NCBI GenBank assembly: GCA_916700875.1
Contig: CAKAKS010000013.1
Span: 8,052,686-8,116,685, forward strand
Reading direction: 5' to 3'
Length of the DNA: 64,000 nucleotides
Origin: Sebastes aleutianus
Lineage: Eukaryota; Chordata; Actinopteri; Perciformes; Sebastidae
In this document: positions 57,401 to 64,000 of the stretch, in pieces
Layout of the letters: the number at the start of each line of letters is the position of its first letter
Position numbering within the stretch: position 1 is the stretch's first letter
Program-made: the position numbers and the translations under genes
Notes under the pieces: generated by a model
Told to the model about the DNA's origin: nothing
The model's database searches: none
Seen by the model: the letters and a program-made list of their open reading frames with translations, nothing else

Positions 57401-60400
57401 TAAATCAGTGTTATGTTTCCAGTATTAATCCACTCAGAGTAAACTGAGTCAAACTGTCTGAGTATGAACAGGTTTCATCATCCAGCTGATCACAATGAGA
57501 ATTCATCCAGACATTAATGTGAACATTTACTTCATCTCTCCTCTCTCCCACTTTAACAAACAGCTCTCTGATGAGCAGCAGAAGAAAGAGGAAGCTGAGA
57601 GAGATCTGAAGCAGCTGAAGACCAAGAACACTGAGGTTCATCTTTTCACCTAAATCATTGTTTTATCTTCTCCATGTGACTTTGATTTGTTTTTGAGACA
57701 AACGTGATCAAATTAAACATGAGAACAAATCTGAGAATAACTGAAATACAAAGAAGTGAAACAGTAAATCTATTTATTAAAATGTGATAAAGATTAGGTT
57801 TGTATTGATGTACTCTTTATCCTGCTGAATCTTCATGATGAAACTGATTTTGAGACATTCTGTGTGTTTAGTTTAAAGTTCTTATTTTATAATAACATGT
57901 TGGATTTACTAAAGGTTGAAATCAACATCCATCTGTCTGCCTGTTAGCTTAAGGACACACAACAAGCAACTGACATGAAGTTGAAGAAGAGCGATGGAGA
58001 GCTGAAGGAGACAAAGTATCAACTGAAGATCAAAGATGAAGAGATCAACCAGCTGAAGAGAAAAGTAAACACACACACACACAACTCTCATCAGAATGAA
58101 GAACAATGAAGATGTTTATTGTGGTTGCAAAAATATTTGCAGGATCCAAATATTACCCAAGGACATGCAGTGTCAAACGTGGTGCAATGTGGACACGCGA
58201 CATGTTCAATATGAATAAACTGAACAGTATGAACAGGTTTCATCATCCATCTGATCACAATGAGAATTCATCCAGATATTAATGTGAACATTAACTTCAT
58301 CTCTCCTCTCTCCCACTTTAACAAACAGCTCTGGAAAGAGCAGCAGAAGAAAGACGAACCTGAGAGTGAACTGAAGCGGCGGTTGACCAAGAACACTGAG
58401 GTTCATCTTTTATCTTCTCCATGTGACATCGATTCGTTTTTGAGACAAACGTGATTAAACTAACCATGAGAGCAAATCTGAGAAACTAAATAACTGAAAC
58501 TCAAAGAAGTGAAACAGTAAATCTATTTATTCACATTCAATCTAATCTGGGATCAAATGTAAAGTTCTTATTTTCTAACATGTTGAACTCATCAGTTAAG
58601 TCGTTCACTGATTGTCAAACCTGATATTTACAGTCTAGATGTGCTCAGAGTAAACAGGTTAAACCTGAGACTAACTATGTGCACATTATCACAACATCCA
58701 GCCAATCAGAAACTAGTTCATCAGGATATAATGTGGACTAAATAAAGTACTGAATGAAACTAAATGTCTCTCTTCATCTCTCTTTACCTCCAGCGGCAGC
58801 AGAAACTTGATGATGAGAAGACTAAAAAGGAGGAAGCTGAGAAAGAAGTGGAGAACCTGAAGAAAGAAATGAAGGACAAGGTTATTTTATTACCTAAAAC
58901 AATGTTTAATTATTTATCTGTGTTTTCATCTCACTTTATTTTAATCATCTTCATACTTGATATTTGTATAAAACTACGACAACTGAAACTAAAAATGAGA
59001 ACAAATCTGAAAAACTAAATAACTGAAGCTGGACTCACTGAAATACAAAGAAGAACAGTAAATCTATTTATTCATATTAAATAGAATCTGTGATCAAATG
59101 TGATAAAGATTAGATATTTATTGATCTACTTTTTGTTCTGCTGAATCATCTTGTTGAAACTTATTTTGTGACAATCTGTTTGTTTAGTTTAAAGTTTTTA
59201 TTCTGTAATTACATGTTGGATTCATCATTTAAGGAACAAGCAGCTGACATGAAGTGGAAGAAAACTAATGAAGAGCTGAAGGAGACAGAGCGTCAACTGA
59301 AGATCAAGACTGAAGAGATCAGCCAGCTGAAGAGAAATGTAAACACACAGGCACACATAACTCTCATCAGAATGAAGAACAATGAAGATGTTTATTGTCA
59401 CAAAAATATTTGCAGGAGCAAAAAAGTGCTGAAAGACACATTAGAATACATGTTTCATAATAGAGTCCAATCTACTTCACACTAGGAGGGTGTAACGATC
59501 AGGACCAGAGGACATGCAGGGTCACGTTAGGTGCAGTTTTGTTTAATATGAATAAACTTTGAATAAACAAGTGACATCACTCTGAGCTTTAGTTCTCTGC
59601 AGACTGAGTCCAGCATGTCATCAGCAGCAGGTCTTTACAGGCAGCAGACTGAACTTCACTTCTGCTGCTGGATGCTGGATAGAATAACGTTACAACCAAA
59701 CTAGCCTAATTAAATCCAGGCTCTACTTTGCATGTTATGTCAAAGCAAGTGATTAATAATTCTATATTGTAATTAATACATCTGATAAGTGTATTTCATC
59801 AGTGTTTCTGACCACAAGTAGCCAGACATGGGTGTGTTTTTACCCACAAACCAGACTGAATTTCACAGATGTTTCTGAGTAGTCACGACTGGGTGAGGAC
59901 CCAACGAAGAGTGTTGAGTGTGAAGTTATTTGTATGAACAGTTCTCTAGAAAGCTGCAAGCAGCAACACCACAGGCTGGTGCAGGGGAGACCTGAGCGGG
60001 TGTTTCCAGTATAAATCTACACAGAGTAATTAAGCTTGAGCCAAACTATCTGAGTAATGTGAACATTAACTTCATCTCTCCTCTCTCCCACTTTAACTCT
60101 CTGATCAGCAGCAGGAGAAAGAGGGAGCTGAGAGAGAACTGAAGGAGCTGATGACCAAGAACGAGGAGGTTCATCTTTGCACCCAAATCCATCTGAATTA
60201 TTTATTATATTTATTGTATAATTTATCTTTTCCATATGAAATTGATTGTTGTTGTGACCTACATGATCAAACTAACCATGAGAGCAAATCTGAAACACCA
60301 AATAACTGAAACAGAGGCCTGTACTACGAAGCAGGATTTGCGGTTATCGAGGTAACTTCTGGGTTAACTCAGGGTTTTCCGTCCTACGAAGGTGGATCAC

Positions 60401-61933
60401 TTCTTACCTGGGTAGATCACCATGGTAACTGATGCTGAACACCCGACCTGCTCCAGAGGAGGTTATGTTCCAGATAAAAGATTAACTCGTAAAAAAGCAC
60501 CGCCTACTGACCAATCAGAGCTCTGTGCGCAGATCCTATGATAATATTACACAAATACAAAGAAGTTACAGTCATAATCCAGACTAAAAACAACACAGTT
60601 TAAATGACAGATGCAGGAAGGACAACTGGCAAAAAAATCCCCATCTAATTTCCCCAAGGGGATGAATAATGTATTTTCTATTTTGTATACCTATATATCT
60701 AAGCAACACGCTACTTTAGTCGAGTACACACATGTAGGCCTAATTATAGTCGGTGCTCTAAATGAGGCATTGATATTATAAACCTGTTAATTTACGCATT
60801 CACACATCAGCAGTTTTTTCCTTTTGCCAGCTGTCCTTCCTGCATTTGTCAGCTTCAACTGTGTTACTTTTAGTCTGATTATGTGTTTAACTTCTTTGTA
60901 TTTGTCAGATTGAGAAACCCTGGGTTGGTTTACAGAGTTCTGCTGAATCCTCTTGATGAAGCTTACTTAGAGACATTCTGTGTGTTTAGTTTAGTTTAAA
61001 GTTCTTACTTTCTAAATACATGTTGAGTTTATCACTTAGGTCATTCACTGATTGTTACACCTGATATTTACAGTCTAGATGTGCTCAGAATAAACAGCCA
61101 ATCAGAAACTAGTTCATCAGGATATAATGTGGATTAAATAAAGTACTAAATGAAACTAAATGTCTCTCTTCATCTCTCTTTACCTCCCAGATTGAGAAAA
61201 AGCCCCAGGAGGAGACGACCAAAAGAGAGGAAGCTGAGAAAGAAGAGGAGAACCTAAAGAAAGAGGTGGAGAACAAGGTTCATTTATTACCTAAAACACT
61301 GTTTATTAATTTATCTGTGTTTTCATCTCACTTTCTTTAATCATCTTCACAAATGATTGATATTCATCTGAAACCACAACAACTCAAACTAGACATGAGA
61401 GCAAATCTGAGTCACCAAACAGTTTCTGAGTCTGAACAGACCACCAAGTTCCACAGCAGCTCTCCATAGAACAACAGGTCAGTATGACCTCTGACCCGTG
61501 TGAATCATGGAACATGTATAAACAGTCAATGTTGTTACTGAACATTTTTCAAAACAAAACTAAAAAAAAGCACAAGTTGCAATAAATTACATTTATTTCC
61601 ATTGCTGTTGTAAAAGGAGAGAAAGATTTCAATTATCAAGAAAACTCAAAAGTCTGAACACAACATATATTTCAGTCAACAGTTAAACAGTTCAAACTGT
61701 CACTTCCTGCATTAATCTACTGCTGAAAGATCAACATCCATCTGTCTGTGTGTTATCTGGAGAAATCAGAGAGGAAGTCGGACACAGCAGTCCCTCACAG
61801 GGATACAAGCTGCATATGATGACCTAGTTAGTCTTAAATAACTAATCTGTGTGTGTAATCTCCCTCTCAGCAGGCAAATCTTGAGAACTCCCAGCAGCAG
61901 GACGACACCAGCTCGGCTAGCGATGAACCCTGA
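50300..61933 (+). CDS. Ig-coil gene, copy C: V-set/C-set Ig receptor with long coiled coil but no lamin tail domain
   Basis: Sixteen exons give 664 codons plus TGA: 50300-50393, 52076-52417, 53075-53368, 53465-53593, 53881-54020, 54315-54428, 54614-54718, 55400-55513, 57564-57635, 57948-58064, 58329-58400, 58794-58880, 59234-59338, 60109-60168, 61191-61277, 61871-61933. Signal peptide (CVLVFHLLLTHSC), V domain (ILPCHLEP, DQGTYECDIP), C domain (GWYPEPEVLWLDGEGN), TM helix (CIMFILLLLFVLWKW), charged tail (EKGEKKNGSEMNK), then ten coil exons. Exon 54614-54718 (ETKGAELQQLHEEKKRNENE) has no counterpart in the other copies. The last exon encodes a short tail ending SSASDEP and stops. The serine-rich linker before the LTD in other copies (SSSASQSS) resembles it, and the sequence after the stop matches their 3' UTR, so the LTD exons appear deleted. 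Exon 60109-60168 is the least certain because its acceptor region is altered. A Tc1 element lies in the intron before 57564. Confidence 0.75.
51396..51554. repeat. Two (TA)n microsatellites in intron 1 of copy C
   Basis: TA runs at 51396-51436 and 51529-51554 enclose a copy of the TGTAGGTATAC ... CACACAGACAGGCATA motif that also occurs at 50940-50970. Local duplication of this intron segment is likely. Confidence 0.8.
55010..55060 (+). other. Possible alternative terminal or decayed coil exon in copy C
   Basis: A good acceptor (CCTTCTTCCAG) is followed by CTG GAG AGA ATT ATG AAA ACC CAA, a coil-like start, but the frame hits TAA after 13 codons and no donor is evident. It could be a dead coil exon, or an alternative last exon giving a shorter protein. 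Confidence 0.3.
55897..57150. mobile_element. Tc1/mariner element with long terminal inverted repeats
   Basis: Inverted repeats of about 172 bases (55897-56069 and 56980-57150) share ATGCTAATGGTCATTGTATT and CATTTGTGGGATGAGCAGCA. Direct TA repeats flank the element. The empty site GACTCAACTATATCAGGTG is preserved in the homologous introns of other copies (for example near 12195), which proves insertion at TA. It carries a decayed transposase on the minus strand. The insertion is intronic in copy C. Confidence 0.85.
56226..56930 (-). pseudogene. Tc1-type transposase remnant
   Basis: Minus-strand frames contain the conserved FSDESR motif with the second catalytic Asp, then DGRVKVWRRRGERYAD and GGGSVMVWGG. 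In another frame IEGHLNAVRYRDEILQPV follows. The C-terminal RRCQAVVAAYGS lies near 56280. The N-terminal DNA-binding part is missing and at least one frameshift separates the motifs, so it cannot encode an active enzyme. Confidence 0.75.
60315..60912. mobile_element. Harbinger-like palindromic element, right end truncated
   Basis: The left end AGGCCTGTACTACGAAGCAG resembles the ends of fish PIF/Harbinger elements. Inside, about 60553-60642 and 60818-60910 form a long inverted repeat (CAAAGAAGTTACAGTCATAAT against ATTATGTGTTTAACTTCTTTG; GCAGGAAGGACAACTGGC against GCCAGCTGTCCTTCCTGC). No matching right terminal repeat was found, so the element is incomplete. It lies between coil exons of copy C. 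Confidence 0.5.
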
Positions 61934-64000
61934 GAGGAAGTTACCATCCACCAGAATGCATTCTGAGTGGTAAACAGTGCTGTAAACATTATACATCAGG
62001 AACATCATGACCCAGTTCTTCCTGCAAAACCACATATTGTATTGATCAGTAAACACAAGTTCACAAGGTTACTCTTTGTGCTGGGATCAAATAAATAAGA
62101 CTCTTTATGAATATCAAAAAAAAATTATAACATTTTCTTCCTCTGGTAAATTCAACAATTCAAAAGTCATGGTGAGTCATGATTATAGTTCTATGTCGTC
62201 TTGAAGATATGTTTTGTTGGTTTAGGGTTAGGGATTTGTATTGTTGTACATGTACATTTTTGACAACATTTTTTCCAAGTATGTTTTTTTTTTAATTTGT
62301 TCTGTGAGATATAATTTTACAGTATATCAAGAAAGATATAATTTGTATCTATAGACTGATATTTGTAAATTCTTTGATGTTTGGCAAAATCACTTGTGCC
62401 AACAGACTTTTAACTGAAACTGTCCGTCTGTTTTTTTTTTTTTAGATTTCCGATTCAAATAAACAATTTAAATAATTCTGTGTATTTTTCCTCAATTTCT
62501 TAAATACAAAAATATTGTTTTTTTTTAAATATGGAAAAAAAACAGTATAACTCTGTAGCTGCATGTTGTGAACCTTAATCACTGTTCTAGCCAGCTAGCT
62601 TGTTGGGCATTTTGGCTGATTTTGTTATCACTTTACATATATAGACGTCAACCATATAACCTCCCATTGACTTCCAACAATGTTTTTAATATTCTTGATA
62701 CAATGTGCATGGTAATGGTACAGTTACGTTTTGGGAAATATCATGGCTTTGGTTACAGTGATTAATTACAGTTATGGAATGAGATGGGAGCTCTAGTCTC
62801 TTGAATTGAATGAAAGTCTGACCCTCTCAGTCAGCAACTCGGTCTAATAGGAAGGCGTATAAATACCACAACATTAAACGGACATTCCACATCATTAGTG
62901 CTCTTTTTAGCCATTTTGTGTGTCATTTGTATGACATGCAAACGTCCGCAGTTAGGTTCAGGCAAGAAAACCACTTAGTTAAGTTAAGGGAAAACATCAT
63001 GGTTGGGCTTAAAATAAGTACGTAAACTAGTAAAATGTGTACGAAAATCAACACAGCTACGGAAAACACGTCACAAACGCCAATAAAAAACATGTGACAA
63101 TCATCATGTGACAAACGTCACTAACGTTACTTACAAAACAAAATGACTATTAGCACCGGTCTCTAACACGGGTCTTCTGGTAAAAAGGCAGTTTTTTTGT
63201 TGTTATTGTTAAAATAAGTACGGAAACTCAGTAAAATAGGTACGGAAATCAACAGAGCTACGGAAAACACGTCACAAATGTCAATATAAACCATGTGACA
63301 AACATCATTAGCGTAACTTAGGAAACAAAACACCGGTCAACAGCGGTCTCTAACAACAGTCTCCTGGTTAAAAGTCTGGTAGTCTTTCTAACTTTTTATT
63401 CTATGTCACTAACTCTTACCGTAGCATTTATACGTGGATGTGTTTACGTTGCAGTCAGTACAGGATATATGGCGGACAAATGACATGCAGAAATCAAGAA
63501 AGGCGTACTTATTGCACGCTAAACGCCTTGTGCATTATCGGGGCATTTATACACCTTTTTGTGCGAACAGGCTGCACATAGTTAAGATTAGACTCTGCAC
63601 TGCAGTTCCACAATACATCACCAAATAAACAGAGTAACAACACAGACAACAAGAACACAAAGAACATAAAACCACTAACCATAATATACATAAAACATAA
63701 CGTGGTTAACTCTTGAGTTTGGTACATGTTCTGTTTGTGCTGTCTTTAAACAGACATGTGTCTGACGGCGTGGAAATGTGGCATGTGAAACTAGCTATCT
63801 TAGCAGTCATGCTGTGGCCGCCTTTAGAGGATATAAAGTCAGCTACAAGTAGAGGCCATCCGGACCTCTTACTGCCTCTGTACGTGCAGCAGTAAAGGGA
63901 GTTCCCCTCGACCAAACTACTTTATAAACAACAAAATACTTATGTTTTGTTGTTAGTAGCTGCTTAAAAATTGTTTCTGCCGCTATACTGAAATGTTTAA
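61934..64000. other. 3' flank of copy C and repeat-rich end of the window
   Basis: The first 120 bases match the 3' UTR of the other copies (CCAGAATGCATTCTGAGTGG). AATAAA at 62090-62095 is a likely poly(A) signal. The remainder is AT-rich. A pair of direct repeats lies at 63011-63140 and 63211-63332. No coding exon is supported from 61934 to the end. Confidence 0.55.
63011..63332. repeat. Direct repeat pair of about 125 bp
   Basis: Segments 63011-63140 and 63211-63332 both begin AAAATAAGTACG and share AGCTACGGAAAACACGTCAC and CATGTGACAAAC. The preceding CCACTTAGTTAAGTTAAGG is related to the repeat blocks upstream of the FcR-like genes, so this is a diverged dispersed element with an internal duplication. 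Confidence 0.6.

Overview
The window is nuclear DNA from a vertebrate, almost certainly a percomorph-type teleost fish. Genes are split into small exons with GT-AG introns. There are fish-style DNA transposons, many CA, TA and AAT microsatellites, and a recently duplicated cluster of immunoglobulin-superfamily genes. There is no bacterial-style gene organisation.

The core is a tandem array of one unusual gene, called here the Ig-coil-LTD gene. Four copies lie on the + strand: copy 0 (3' end only, 766-3166), copy A (8450-16356), copy B (30502-43492) and copy C (50300-61933). A complete copy encodes a signal peptide, a butyrophilin/MOG-like V-set Ig domain, a C-type Ig domain, one transmembrane helix, and a long cytoplasmic coiled coil built from many small phase-0 exons. 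The last three exons of copies 0, A and B encode a lamin tail domain (LTD), the Ig-like fold otherwise typical of nuclear lamins. The B30.2/SPRY domain usual for butyrophilins is absent. Copy A splices into an uninterrupted 694-codon reading frame. Copy C splices into 664 codons but ends in a short tail without the LTD. Copy B has no visible signal-peptide exon and carries a one-base frameshift in a coil exon.

Two nearly identical minus-strand genes (4628-6164 and 45227-46769) encode a 238-residue two-Ig-domain Fc-receptor-like membrane protein. Each lies upstream of, and divergent from, an Ig-coil-LTD gene. The repeating unit is therefore FcR-like (-) followed by Ig-coil-LTD (+). In the middle unit (A to B) the FcR-like gene and exon 1 of copy B are missing. 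Their place is taken by an approximately 11.85-kb CACTA/EnSpm-type element (17664-29510). It has CACTG-like ends and carries a frameshifted transposase, an 11-coding-exon SAMD3-like gene on the minus strand, and a 29-bp minisatellite of about 63 copies.

Other mobile DNA: a Tc1/mariner element with long inverted repeats in an intron of copy C (55897-57150), a 2.4-kb element in an intron of copy B (35583-38040) with a nested TTAA-flanked element, a 150-bp hAT-like MITE with a perfect 8-bp target duplication (48025-48174), and a Harbinger-like palindromic element (60315-60912).

How the genes may work together is inference. Both gene families encode leukocyte-type surface receptors. The Ig-coil-LTD proteins would place a lamin-like scaffold under the membrane rather than a B30.2 sensor. 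All exon models were drawn by eye from splice signals, phase continuity and comparison among copies. Family names come from recognised motifs, not from searches.
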